Shown piece after piece: positions 1 to 7,191 of a stretch of DNA of 9,986 bases. Numbering within the stretch: the stretch's first letter is position 1; each line of letters starts with the position of its first letter. Under the pieces are notes generated by a model. It did not search any database. It was given only the letters and a program-made list of their open reading frames with translations, and was not told where the DNA came from. This stretch comes from Bacillota bacterium. Lineage in GTDB: Bacteria > Bacillota > Clostridia > Peptostreptococcales > Anaerovoracaceae. The translations under genes and the position numbers were made by a program. The stretch is taken from NCBI GenBank assembly GCA_017543805.1, contig JAFYFK010000170.1, positions 1 through 9,986 on the forward strand. The letters run 5' to 3'.

Positions 1-639
1 AACAGCTATTTCCCTATTACATATAAGGTCAATATGCTCAGCAGAGTCTTTGAAATTGCAGGGTTTATCTGGCTCATTGGTACGTTGGCAATCATTATCG
101 CCTTGGCAATACTGTATATGGCTACGAAGCGTGAAATTAAAGATTCGCGTCTACTGGACCAGAATGTGTATTTGTCTGAGAAAATCGAAAGCCCGGCTGT
201 ATACGGAATTATAAAACCCAAGATCGTTTTGCCGGCATCTTTTGCGGATACGGATCGGGAATATGTGTTGCAGCATGAGAGGACTCACATCCGGCGCTGT
301 GACAATCTTTGGAGGTTGATAGGGTTTCTGCTGACGGCAGTCCATTGGTTTAATCCACTGTCCTGGCTGTTTCTGAAAGTGTTTTTCGCGGATCTGGAAC
401 TTGCATGTGACGAGAAAGCTGTTTCCAAATACAACGATGAAGATCGTAAAGAATATGCCCGAACGCTTTTGGATTGTGCTCAGAGCAACAACGTATTTGT
501 TTCTGCCTTTGGAGGAGCAAAAGTACGGACAAGGATCGAAAACGTCCTGTCTTATAAGCAGATGACGTTTTTTTCTGCAGTTGGATTCGCTTTGCTGATT
601 ATTGCGATTATATACACCCTGCTGACAAATGCAGGATAG
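1..639 (+). CDS. M56-family (BlaR1/MecR1-type) membrane metallopeptidase, 5'-truncated
   Basis: The reading frame is open from the first base, so the N-terminus, with further membrane helices expected, lies outside the window. Visible in order are a hydrophobic helix (about 49-120), a cytoplasmic linker, the zinc-peptidase core and a last membrane helix (about 565-630). The core has the HExxH-type motif HERTH at 274-288 and the downstream ELACDEKAV segment that supplies the third zinc ligand in M56 enzymes. Family members such as BlaR1 and MecR1 sense cell-wall antibiotics and cleave a BlaI-type repressor. Here the protein ends directly after the last helix, so no C-terminal penicillin-binding sensor domain is present and the signal sensed is unknown. 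A blaI-like regulator would be expected upstream but is not visible. The stop codon overlaps the ribosome site of the next gene, so the two are probably co-transcribed. Family assignment is confident; substrate is not known. Confidence 0.88.
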   Translation, partial: NSYFPITYKVNMLSRVFEIAGFIWLIGTLAIIIALAILYMATKREIKDSRLLDQNVYLSEKIESPAVYGIIKPKIVLPASFADTDREYVLQHERTHIRRCDNLWRLIGFLLTAVHWFNPLSWLFLKVFFADLELACDEKAVSKYNDEDRKEYARTLLDCAQSNNVFVSAFGGAKVRTRIENVLSYKQMTFFSAVGFALLIIAIIYTLLTNAG

Positions 640-649
640 GAGGTGCGAC

Positions 650-1285
650 ATGAAGAGAATAACTGCCAAACTGTTGGTCGCTCTTACTGTTGTTTTGCTT
701 GTCTCATGCTCGGTAAATAACGGGAGAAATACGGTGCCAGGCAATTCTGATCAAGATTTTGAATCAATTTTTAATACAGTATGCTCTGCTGATGATGCCC
801 TGGTATTGGCCAGAGAATCCGGATTACCCGTTTTTGAGCGGCAGGGGTGCACATCCGGAAATGAAGTCTGGGATTCATTCTTCCAGACCGTCAGTAACGG
901 GACCCCGGCATCGGTCCTTTGTGTCCATTACTACATTCTTGATAAAGAGCATATGAGCGCAGAATTATATGCGGAAGAAAAAGACAAGTATCCAAAGCTG
1001 TTCTTCTATCTGGTCGAATACGATGGAACAAAGTATTCGGTGAAGGTGCGCGAGAGTACTGTAGAGACATTGGATTATGAGGAAACATTCAAGTACCTTC
1101 TTCACTTTACCGGGGATGCCCCTTCTTCCACTGCGCTATATTCAAGCTATGATGATTACATTCTTGTGGATGATCCTTCAGCGACGTGGGAAGGTATTTG
1201 GGCCGGGATGGTAAGTTCACAACTTGGTGCAGGGTATAAGCACTGCACGGTGTATAGAAACTATCTGGGATGGAAGGGAAAATAA
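650..1285 (+). CDS. Putative lipoprotein of unknown function, partner of the M56 peptidase
   Basis: I chose the ATG at 650 because AGGAGGTG at 638-645 sits 4-5 nt before it and the product then begins with a textbook lipoprotein signal: basic MKRITAK, a hydrophobic stretch, and lipobox LVSC with Cys20. An upstream in-frame ATG at 629 would destroy the signal layout. The mature protein of about 190 residues should be anchored to the outer face of the membrane. It is rich in Tyr, Asp and Ser and has no catalytic motif that I recognise. The gene starts 10 nt after the M56 stop, and its ribosome site overlaps that stop (TAG at 637-639), so it is almost certainly expressed with the peptidase. An extracytoplasmic role linked to that sensor is inference from context. 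Base composition is AT-richer than the genes after 3.6 kb, like its upstream neighbour. A strong terminator follows. Confidence 0.8.
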   Translation: MKRITAKLLVALTVVLLVSCSVNNGRNTVPGNSDQDFESIFNTVCSADDALVLARESGLPVFERQGCTSGNEVWDSFFQTVSNGTPASVLCVHYYILDKEHMSAELYAEEKDKYPKLFFYLVEYDGTKYSVKVRESTVETLDYEETFKYLLHFTGDAPSSTALYSSYDDYILVDDPSATWEGIWAGMVSSQLGAGYKHCTVYRNYLGWKGK

Positions 1286-1351
1286 TCTTAATCAAAAATG
1301 ATAAGATACAAAACTATACTGCGGATCGACTTTGATCCAATAGAAATGATG

Positions 1352-1396
1352 ATCCCGGACTGCTGCGAAGATACAACAGTCCGGGATTCTGTTTTT
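1352..1396 (+). terminator. Intrinsic terminator after the M56-lipoprotein unit
   Basis: A perfect 11-bp stem, ATCCCGGACTG (1352-1362) with CAGTCCGGGAT (1377-1387), has a 14-nt loop and is followed by TCTGTTTTT (1388-1396). The T-run lies on the plus-strand side, so it mainly ends transcription from the left-hand unit. The minus strand has no comparable T-tract after the stem, so it is a weaker stop for the convergent aldolase unit. The rest of the gap 1286-1487 shows no other clear feature. Confidence 0.85.
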
Positions 1397-1487
1397 GCCA
1401 ACCTTGTCAGACAGATGCCCAGATTTTTTTTAATCAAAACTTTCTTATGAGCATCCGCCGAAGCGCCGTCCCTTTGAGTTTTGTCTG

Positions 1488-2387
1488 TTATTCGATAGCC
1501 TTGAAGCGTTCGAGGGCTTCGTCTGTGAGCCTGCAGGCTTTTTCGACGACTTCCGCCGGAGCCTCGTTGAACGGGAAGATGCAGCGGGTGTTGATATCCA
1601 GGCCTCTGTGCTTGAGTACCTGCTTCATTACGAAAGTGCTGTTGGTGCACATGCTGTAGATCGGCATGAGGCTTATGATAAGAGCGTAGCATCTTGCCTC
1701 GGTATCCTTGTCGCCCTCGTTGGTGGCGCGGACCATGCGGCTCCAGATCTCAGGAACTATGTTGGAGAGGCCGCCGATGCCGCCTGCGCCGCCGTTCTGT
1801 ATGTTCAGAAGGTAGTTGTCGTCAAACCCGGAATAAAGCTGGAATCTGTTCGGATCGATGACCTTGAACAGAGACGCGGTGTGGTCGAAGGTGGGCACTG
1901 AATCCTTGAGACCTACGATGTTGTCGTTTGCTTCCGTCAGGCGCTTGAGAAGATCGGGAGTGATGCTGCTTCCGCTTCTTGCCGGGAAGTTGTAGATGTA
2001 TATGTCGCCCTTGGCGTTTTTGGCGAGTTCGTTGTAGTAGATAAAATAGCTTTCGGGGTCTACCGCGTAATAGTAGGGTCCTATTACCAGGGAGCCTTTA
2101 TAGCCCATTTCTGTCGCAAGGTTGGAGAGCTCGACTGTATCCTTAAAGGGCATGCAGCGGGTCCCTGCGTAAAGCTCGACCCTGTCTCCTACATAATCTC
2201 TGTAGAATTCGAAGAGCCTGCGTTTTTCGTCCTTGTGAAGGACTGTGAATTCTCCTGTGGATCCGAGTACCAGGATGCCGTCTACGCCGCCCTCGATCAG
2301 AAAATCGATGACCTTTTTGCATCCTTCATAGTCCGGAGTCTCGTAATCGTTAAAGATCGTGACAGTCGGCGTAATAATTTTAGCCAT
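1488..2387 (-). CDS. DapA/NanA-family class I (Schiff-base) aldolase
   Basis: A 299-residue protein, the normal length for this TIM-barrel family, which makes or splits C-C bonds of pyruvate-type substrates through a lysine Schiff base. Visible motifs are GSTGE at residues 42-46 (alpha-keto-acid carboxylate site), PYYY at 104-107, YNFPARSG with Tyr132, catalytic Lys161 in GLKDS, YSGFDD at 185-190 and the glycine-rich GGAGGIGG near 199-206. GSTGE is the form usual in N-acetylneuraminate lyases (DapA has GTTGE), while Arg137 matches the Arg of DapA YNVPSRTG. The substrate therefore cannot be read safely from the sequence, and I do not call it the housekeeping dapA. The ATG at 2387 is preceded by GGAGGTG (complement of 2393-2399). 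The gene lies 15 nt downstream of the amidohydrolase-like gene on the same strand, which implies co-transcription. A catabolic 2-keto-acid or amino-sugar role is possible. Confidence 0.88.
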   Translation of the reverse strand: MAKIITPTVTIFNDYETPDYEGCKKVIDFLIEGGVDGILVLGSTGEFTVLHKDEKRRLFEFYRDYVGDRVELYAGTRCMPFKDTVELSNLATEMGYKGSLVIGPYYYAVDPESYFIYYNELAKNAKGDIYIYNFPARSGSSITPDLLKRLTEANDNIVGLKDSVPTFDHTASLFKVIDPNRFQLYSGFDDNYLLNIQNGGAGGIGGLSNIVPEIWSRMVRATNEGDKDTEARCYALIISLMPIYSMCTNSTFVMKQVLKHRGLDINTRCIFPFNEAPAEVVEKACRLTDEALERFKAIE

Positions 2388-2402
2388 AATTTCACCTCCA
2401 GT

Positions 2403-3572
2403 TTACAGGGTAATAACTTTCCCTGAAATAATTATACATGAAGCGCTGAGCGCGTCAAAGACTTCTTTGCTTTCAGCCGCGAACGGGTCGCTGTCAAATA
2501 CCGCCAGATCGGCGGCTTTCCCGTTTTCTATGCTTCCGAGCAGCCTGCTTTTCCCTATGGCGTGGGCAGCTTCTATGGTAAGCTTGTTGATCTCGGCGGC
2601 GGCGCCTTTCCACGCGCGGCTTTCCGTGTCATAGACTACTGCGCTTCCGCTGAATACCGCGCTCAGATCCTCCTGGCTGAATTCCATGTCGTGCTGGACG
2701 ACGAACGACTGCTTTCCGTAGGTCTCCGAAAGCTCTCCGGCTATGTCGAGGTCGGTGAGGGCGGCCTGCCTGTCGGACGGGGTAAAGCGTATGCAGAATC
2801 CGTGGCTCGCGATCAGTTTGCAGCAGGCGCGGAGATATTCCTCTGTCATGTAATTGGGCTCTTCCCCGGAAGACGAATTGAGGATGTCCAGGTTTCCGAA
2901 GTTTATCATGTTGCCGAGCTCCATGCACGCGACTCTGCAGCTTTCCAGATAGGACTGAAGTATACGCGGGTCGGCTTGTTTCGTAAGCGCAAATGAACCG
3001 AAGTAGCGCATGCTGAGGCTGCCGTCCTGGTACATCTCCATGAGGCTGTCCTTGTATATGTCGCTGCGCCTGTCGGTCTCGATGCTGAGAACAGAAGTGA
3101 AGCCCTTGCTGTTGAAGCCTTTCTGGAGCTTTTTCTGCCTCTCTGAAATAGCTTCGTTGTATTCGTACATTATGCGCAGATCTTCCTCGCTGGGTTCCGC
3201 TGCTCCGGGATCTTCCTCCGCATCCTCCGGGCTTTCTTCAGCCTCGGCTTCTTCTGGTACTTCCTCCGGCGCTTCTTCCGGTTCTTCAGCGGTCTTTTCT
3301 TCTACGTTGATAATGCCTTTTGTGACGGTCTCCGCGCAGTTTCCGCCGAGGGAAATGAACCCCGGAACGGCGTATTTCCCGCTGAGATCGACCGTTTCCG
3401 TAGACGGCCCTTTATAGCTTTCCATATCCTCCGCGGATCCGACGGCGAGAATGATCCCGTCCTTTACCGCTATTGCCGATGCCTCGGGATATTCGTCATC
3501 GAGAGTGTATATTTTTGCGGCAGTAAATACCGTATCCGCGTAATTCTTTTTTTTGAACAGACTGAATGCCAT
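2403..3572 (-). CDS. Amidohydrolase-fold (YtcJ-like) protein with degenerate active site, probable pseudoenzyme
   Basis: The ATG at 3572 is preferred because GGAGG (complement of 3579-3583) lies 6 nt upstream; an in-frame ATG at 3638 would add a poorly supported 22-residue extension overlapping the divergent gene. The 389-residue product begins with an amidohydrolase beta-sandwich segment (residues about 12-73, including KIYTLDDEYPEASAIAVKDG and VPGFI) and ends with the matching C-terminal segment (GSIENGKAADLAVFDSDPF, about 346-364). Where active relatives have PGFIDSHVH, this protein reads PGFISLGGN, so the first metal-binding His pair is absent. I also find no GSD-type metal aspartate motif before the C-terminal part. 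An acidic Glu/Pro/Ala-rich low-complexity stretch occupies about 90-130. At 389 residues it is shorter than typical YtcJ proteins, which exceed 500. The frame is intact, so it is a maintained gene rather than a decayed one. It is probably co-transcribed with the aldolase; function unknown. Confidence 0.75.
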   Translation of the reverse strand: MAFSLFKKKNYADTVFTAAKIYTLDDEYPEASAIAVKDGIILAVGSAEDMESYKGPSTETVDLSGKYAVPGFISLGGNCAETVTKGIINVEEKTAEEPEEAPEEVPEEAEAEESPEDAEEDPGAAEPSEEDLRIMYEYNEAISERQKKLQKGFNSKGFTSVLSIETDRRSDIYKDSLMEMYQDGSLSMRYFGSFALTKQADPRILQSYLESCRVACMELGNMINFGNLDILNSSSGEEPNYMTEEYLRACCKLIASHGFCIRFTPSDRQAALTDLDIAGELSETYGKQSFVVQHDMEFSQEDLSAVFSGSAVVYDTESRAWKGAAAEINKLTIEAAHAIGKSRLLGSIENGKAADLAVFDSDPFAAESKEVFDALSASCIIISGKVITL

Positions 3573-3630
3573 GTTTCTCCTCCGTTTCATCATTTTATGA
3601 TACAATAAAACGAAATGAAAGGTAAATAAA
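3573..3630. promoter_or_regulatory. Divergent promoter region between the pseudo-amidohydrolase and PNP genes
   Basis: Two divergent genes share only 58 nt, so both promoters should lie here or just inside the genes. On the plus strand TATGAT (3596-3601) or TACAAT (3601-3606) could be a -10 box, but no good -35 is visible. On the minus strand TTTACC (complement of 3621-3626) and TATCAT (complement of 3597-3602) are separated by 18 nt, a plausible sigma-A arrangement. The -10 candidates overlap, so the two directions may compete. AAAGG at 3618-3622 is the modest ribosome site of the plus-strand gene. Confidence 0.4.
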
Positions 3631-4458
3631 ATGGACAAAAAATATGAGAAAAAAGTATACGAGGCTTCGTATTACATAAGTAAGTATTCCGTTAACTATA
3701 ATCCGGATACCGCGATACTGCTGGGTTCCGGTTTTGGTAAACTTTCAGAGCGGCTTGAGGACAGAACGGAGATCAGCTACGCCGACATACCGAATTTTCC
3801 GGTCTCTACCGCGCCGGGACACGCCGGCAAGCTTATATTCGGGAGGATATCCGGAAAAGACGTCATCTGTCTGTCCGGCCGTTTCCACTATTACGAGGGC
3901 TACGACTTCCCGGATCTCGCTTTCCCTGTTATGGTCCTTAAAGCCCTGGGCGTACGCATTCTTATAATGACAAACGCTGCCGGAGCCATAAACCAGAGCT
4001 ATAAACCGGGCGATGTCATGATCATCTCGGATCATATAAAACTCATGGGTCACAGCCCGCTCAGAGGGCAGAACGACCCGGATCTGGGGACCCGCTTCCC
4101 TGATATGAGCCGCGCGTACGATCCTGAACTCAGAAAGCTTGCCGTGGAATGCGCCGCCGCCGCGGGGCTCGGCGTTCACGAGGGCGTGTATTTCTATTTT
4201 GAAGGCCCGCAGTTCGAAACACCGGCGGAGATACGCGCCGCGAGGGTCCTCGGAGGAGACGCCGCGGGGATGTCGACAGCTCCCGAAGCCATAGCCGCGT
4301 CCTACGCGTCCCTGAGGGTGCTCGGCATTTCCTTTATGAGCAATATGGCGGCCGGCGTGCACGACAAGCCTATTACAGGCGAAGAGGTGAACGCCGCCGC
4401 GGAGAAGGCTTCGCCTCTTCTCGAAAGGTTTATCACAGATCTTATAGGGAGGATATAA
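3631..4458 (+). CDS. punA: Trimeric-type purine nucleoside phosphorylase, possibly specific for 5'-modified nucleosides
   Basis: This 275-residue protein belongs to the PNP/MTAP family that splits purine nucleosides with phosphate to free base and sugar 1-phosphate in the cytosol. Seen are the phosphate loop GSG at 32-34, RFHYYEG with Arg84 and His86, TNAAGA at 114-119, FEGPQFETPAEIR with the base-binding Glu191, GMST at 213-216 and SNMAAG with Asn238. The Glu/Asn pair is the signature of enzymes preferring 6-oxopurines (inosine, guanosine type). In ordinary members such as human PNP, a His (His257, in an NHEEV or SHxEV segment) contacts the ribose 5'-OH; here that segment reads TGEEV, with Gly250. 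MTAP has a Val at the equivalent place. This, with the adjoining deaminase, hints at 5'-deoxy- or 5'-methylthio-inosine as substrate (inference). The stop abuts the next ATG with no gap, so the two are translationally linked. Confidence 0.9.
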   Translation: MDKKYEKKVYEASYYISKYSVNYNPDTAILLGSGFGKLSERLEDRTEISYADIPNFPVSTAPGHAGKLIFGRISGKDVICLSGRFHYYEGYDFPDLAFPVMVLKALGVRILIMTNAAGAINQSYKPGDVMIISDHIKLMGHSPLRGQNDPDLGTRFPDMSRAYDPELRKLAVECAAAAGLGVHEGVYFYFEGPQFETPAEIRAARVLGGDAAGMSTAPEAIAASYASLRVLGISFMSNMAAGVHDKPITGEEVNAAAEKASPLLERFITDLIGRI

Positions 4459-5844
4459 ATGAGAACACTGCTTAAAAACTGCGTCATAGTCGCGAGAAAA
4501 AGCACCGAGCCCGGCGACGGAGCAGGTTACGACATCATTAAGAACGGTTTTCTCGGCATAGACGGAAAATATATCGACTGCGTCAGCGCTGAAAAACCCG
4601 CGCAGCCTTACGATACTGAAAAAGATATGGACGGGGCGATAGTCCTCCCCGCGCTGGTCAACGCGCACGGACACGCCTCCATGACGCTGCTCCGCGGCGC
4701 AGGGACCGGGCTTCCTCTCCAGAGGTGGCTCAACGAGGCGATCTTCCCGGTCGAGGCAAAGCTCACGCCGGACGACATCCGCGTCGGGACAAACACGGCG
4801 ATGCTGGAGATGCTGGCCTCGGGAACCGTTCTGTTCTCTGAGATGTACGATTTTCCGTACGCTGACGCCGAAGCTGTTGCCGCTGCCGGGATGAAGACCA
4901 ATATAAGCCGCGTGGGCCTGTGCTTCAGTCCTGATTTTGACGAGAAGACCGATGTGCGCTTTAACGAGGCCAGCGAGTTTGTCAGCGTTATGCGCGGCGA
5001 CACCCCTGAAAACGCTGAAGCTGCCAGGGAAGTCGGAACGCTCAGCCGGACGCTTCGCGACGCGGTCGCGGACGGAAGGATAGTTCCGGAATTCTGCCTG
5101 CACTCGGAATATCTCACGACAGAACCGTATGTGAGGGCTGTTGCCCACAGGGCCAAAGAACTCGGCGTTCCGGTAAATATCCACGTTTCCGAGACAAAGA
5201 AGGAACATGAGGAATGCCTGCAGCGCCATGGGCTTACGCCCATTGCTTACCTCAAAGAGTGCTTGGTCTTCGGGAGTCCGACCTACGCTGCGCACTGCGT
5301 CTGGGTCACGGACGAGGACCTCAAGATAATGAAAGAATGCGGCGTCAGCCTTGTGCATAACCCCTCCAGCAATATGAAGCTCGGAAGCGGCATTGCGCCG
5401 GTCGTAAAGGCTCTTTCCACCGGAGTAAACGTGGCTCTGGGAACCGACGGCACTGCCAGCAACAATAATCTCAATATGTTCGAGGAACTGCACCTTGCCG
5501 CGCTTCTGGCGGCCGGGTCCGCCTGCGACCCTGCGGCGATCAGCACCGCGCAGCTTATGGACATGGCTACGCTGAACGGAGCGAAGGCTATGGGCAGGAC
5601 CGACACAGGCGTGCTCGCTCCGGGAATGAAGGCTGATATATGCGCTGTCTCGGCCGCGGCTCCCCATATGCATCCAAACGCGGACACTCTGGGGCTTCTC
5701 TGTTACAGCGCCCAGGCTTCCGACGTCTGCATGACTATGGCGGACGGCAAAATATTGTATGAAAATGGCATATATACCACTCTTGACAAAGAAAAAATCC
5801 TGAGTGAATTAGAAAAAACAGTTGACGACATCGCCGCAAGATAG
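4459..5844 (+). CDS. mtaD: MTA/SAH/5'-deoxyadenosine-type deaminase (amidohydrolase superfamily)
   Basis: A 461-residue cytosolic metal-dependent deaminase that converts adenine nucleosides to their inosine analogues, releasing ammonia. The family includes methylthioadenosine/S-adenosylhomocysteine deaminase and 5'-deoxyadenosine deaminase. The active-site set looks complete: NAHGHASMTLLRG with metal ligands His70 and His72, LHSEYLT with His215, NIHVSET with metal His242 and proton-shuttling Glu245, AAHCVWV with His279, and LGTDGTASNNNLNMFEEL with metal Asp330. Length and motif order match MtaD. The ATG directly follows the phosphorylase stop, and GGGAGG at 4447-4452 inside that gene serves as ribosome site. 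The pairing suggests deamination followed by phosphorolysis, as known for methylthioadenosine in Pseudomonas aeruginosa. Substrate choice within the family (MTA, SAH, 5'-deoxyadenosine, adenosine) cannot be decided from sequence alone; chlorohydrolase or SsnA-like relatives are less likely. Confidence 0.88.
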   Translation: MRTLLKNCVIVARKSTEPGDGAGYDIIKNGFLGIDGKYIDCVSAEKPAQPYDTEKDMDGAIVLPALVNAHGHASMTLLRGAGTGLPLQRWLNEAIFPVEAKLTPDDIRVGTNTAMLEMLASGTVLFSEMYDFPYADAEAVAAAGMKTNISRVGLCFSPDFDEKTDVRFNEASEFVSVMRGDTPENAEAAREVGTLSRTLRDAVADGRIVPEFCLHSEYLTTEPYVRAVAHRAKELGVPVNIHVSETKKEHEECLQRHGLTPIAYLKECLVFGSPTYAAHCVWVTDEDLKIMKECGVSLVHNPSSNMKLGSGIAPVVKALSTGVNVALGTDGTASNNNLNMFEELHLAALLAAGSACDPAAISTAQLMDMATLNGAKAMGRTDTGVLAPGMKADICAVSAAAPHMHPNADTLGLLCYSAQASDVCMTMADGKILYENGIYTTLDKEKILSELEKTVDDIAAR

Positions 5845-5848
5845 TATT

Positions 5849-6442
5849 ATGGAAAAAATTGGGAAGTTGATAGAGGGATTGCCTGTTGTTCTGGCCTCCG
5901 GCTCGCCGAGGCGGATAGCAATGCTCAGGGATATCGGAAAGGATCCGGTCATCCTGCGTCCGGAATGTCCGGAGACAGTTCATACAGGCCTCACGCCGCG
6001 GCGCATGGTAATGGCGCTGGCGCTCAGAAAGCTGCTGTGGGTCAGGGAAAACCTGCTCACGGAAAGTCTCCCGGATGACTTTTTAATGCTTTCTTCGGAC
6101 ACGGTGGTCAGCTTCAGGGGCGAGATACTCGGAAAGCCTGCCGACGAGGCCGACGCCTTCAGGATGCTGAAGGAGATGAGCGGCAATAAGAATACTGTTT
6201 ATTCAAGCTGCTGCGCCTGGCACAGGGCAAGCGGCTCGCTGCAGCTTTTCTGCGACAGCACGGATGTGTATTTCAAGCCCTATACAGACGACGATATAAA
6301 GGCCTACATAGCCACCGGCGCCCCCATGGATAAGGCCGGCGCCTACGGCATACAGGAAGGCTTTGACGTATACGTTGAAAGGATCGACGGAGAGGAGGAT
6401 ACGGTCATAGGATTTCCCATGACCAGGCTGCTCAGGACGTAA
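5849..6442 (+). CDS. maf: Maf-family nucleoside triphosphate pyrophosphatase
   Basis: Maf proteins hydrolyse dTTP, UTP or modified nucleotides to monophosphates and are linked to housecleaning and division control. The 197-residue product, normal length, shows ASGSPRR at 16-22, LSSDTVV at 81-87 with the catalytic Asp84, GKP at 95-97, and DKAGAYGIQ at 161-169. The DKAGAYGIQ ending resembles the YhdE/dTTP-UTP subgroup. The usual SGxxHxV segment reads SGNKNTV, so the His is replaced. The ATG at 5849 lies 4 nt after the deaminase stop and gives a normal N-terminus; a TTG at 5822 would add nine residues and overlap the upstream gene, and neither start has a strong ribosome site, so translation is probably coupled. 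In Firmicutes maf commonly stands directly before radC, as here. Confidence 0.92.
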   Translation: MEKIGKLIEGLPVVLASGSPRRIAMLRDIGKDPVILRPECPETVHTGLTPRRMVMALALRKLLWVRENLLTESLPDDFLMLSSDTVVSFRGEILGKPADEADAFRMLKEMSGNKNTVYSSCCAWHRASGSLQLFCDSTDVYFKPYTDDDIKAYIATGAPMDKAGAYGIQEGFDVYVERIDGEEDTVIGFPMTRLLRT

Positions 6443-6453
6443 AGGACCTTGCG

Positions 6454-7155
6454 ATGTATTACGAAATAAAGACAGGGAGCGTAATGATCAGGGAACTCCC
6501 GTCATCCGAACGTCCGCGCGAGAAAATGATCTCGCACGGCGTTTCTTCTTTATCGAACGCGGAGCTTCTGGCGGTGCTGATAGGAAACGGCACGGGAGGC
6601 TGCTCAGCCATCGATCTCTCCAACCGAATCCTTGCTTTGGAACCTTCGATCTCCGGACTTTCCGGTTATCAGCCGGAGGAGTTCATGAAGATCCCCGGCA
6701 TAGGCTGCGCCAAAGCGTGCTCGCTGGTGGCCGCTATAGAGCTCGGAAGGCGCATTTCGACCACGCCGAGGCACAGCGCCGTAAGCTTCTCCAACCCGGA
6801 ACAGGCCGCGTCGCTCTTTATGGAGGAGATGCGCTGCCTCAACAAGGAAAAGTTCCGCATAGCCATGCTCAACTCCAAGAACGAGCTGATCATGAAGCAG
6901 GACATATCAGTCGGCGGGATCAGCAATTCTTCAGCGCATCCCCGCGAGGTATTCGCCGAAGCGGTCAGGAAGGGCGCCAACGGCATAATACTTGTGCATA
7001 ACCATCCGAGCGGGGATCCGACCCCCAGCGCGGCGGACATAGCGATAACAAAGCAGCTCTGCGAGGCGGGACAGATACTCGGCATCAGGGTTCTCGACCA
7101 TATCATCATAGGCGACGGGATATATACCAGCTTCAAGAACAAGGGACTTCTTTAA
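6454..7155 (+). CDS. radC: RadC/JAB-domain protein
   Basis: A 233-residue protein with the standard RadC plan: an N-terminal region with IRELPSSERPREKM (12-25) and LSNAELLAVLIGNGT, a helix-hairpin-helix with PGIG at 81-84, and a C-terminal JAB/MPN metal domain. The metal motif HNHPSGDPTPSAAD at 182-195 fits HxHx(10)D with His182, His184 and Asp195, and SSAHPREVF precedes it. The domain is predicted to be a metal-dependent hydrolase; the old link to DNA repair is not firmly established. AAAGGA at 6441-6446 overlaps the maf stop and lies 7 nt before the ATG at 6454. A second in-frame ATG at 6484, with GGGAG close by, is possible. The gene is the last of the compact unit starting at 3631; 77 nt then separate it from the next gene. 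Confidence 0.94.
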   Translation: MYYEIKTGSVMIRELPSSERPREKMISHGVSSLSNAELLAVLIGNGTGGCSAIDLSNRILALEPSISGLSGYQPEEFMKIPGIGCAKACSLVAAIELGRRISTTPRHSAVSFSNPEQAASLFMEEMRCLNKEKFRIAMLNSKNELIMKQDISVGGISNSSAHPREVFAEAVRKGANGIILVHNHPSGDPTPSAADIAITKQLCEAGQILGIRVLDHIIIGDGIYTSFKNKGLL

Positions 7156-7191
7156 AACCGCTGTTTTTGTCGGCACAAAGAGCCCGGAATG

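Noticed and set aside
629..649. Upstream ATG extension of the lipoprotein gene
   Set aside because: It precedes the AGGAGGTG ribosome site and would put charged residues before the lipoprotein signal; the ATG at 650 fits both.
1288..1439. Ten-base direct repeat TTAATCAAAA at 1288-1297 and 1430-1439 flanking the terminator
   Set aside because: Short and AT-rich; it could arise by chance, and no inserted element lies between the copies apart from an ordinary terminator.
1488..2387. Calling the aldolase housekeeping dapA
   Set aside because: GSTGE, the YNFPARSG variant and the lack of lysine-pathway neighbours do not support that specific assignment.
3573..3638. 22-residue N-terminal extension of the amidohydrolase-like protein from an ATG at 3638
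   Set aside because: The ATG at 3572 has GGAGG at 6 nt, whereas the extension overlaps the divergent phosphorylase start and has no good ribosome site.
3745..5673. Minus-strand open frame of 642 codons opposite the phosphorylase and deaminase genes
   Set aside because: It lies wholly antisense to two genes with complete family motifs, is rich in Arg, His and Gly as expected of a GC-rich shadow frame, and shows no recognisable domain.
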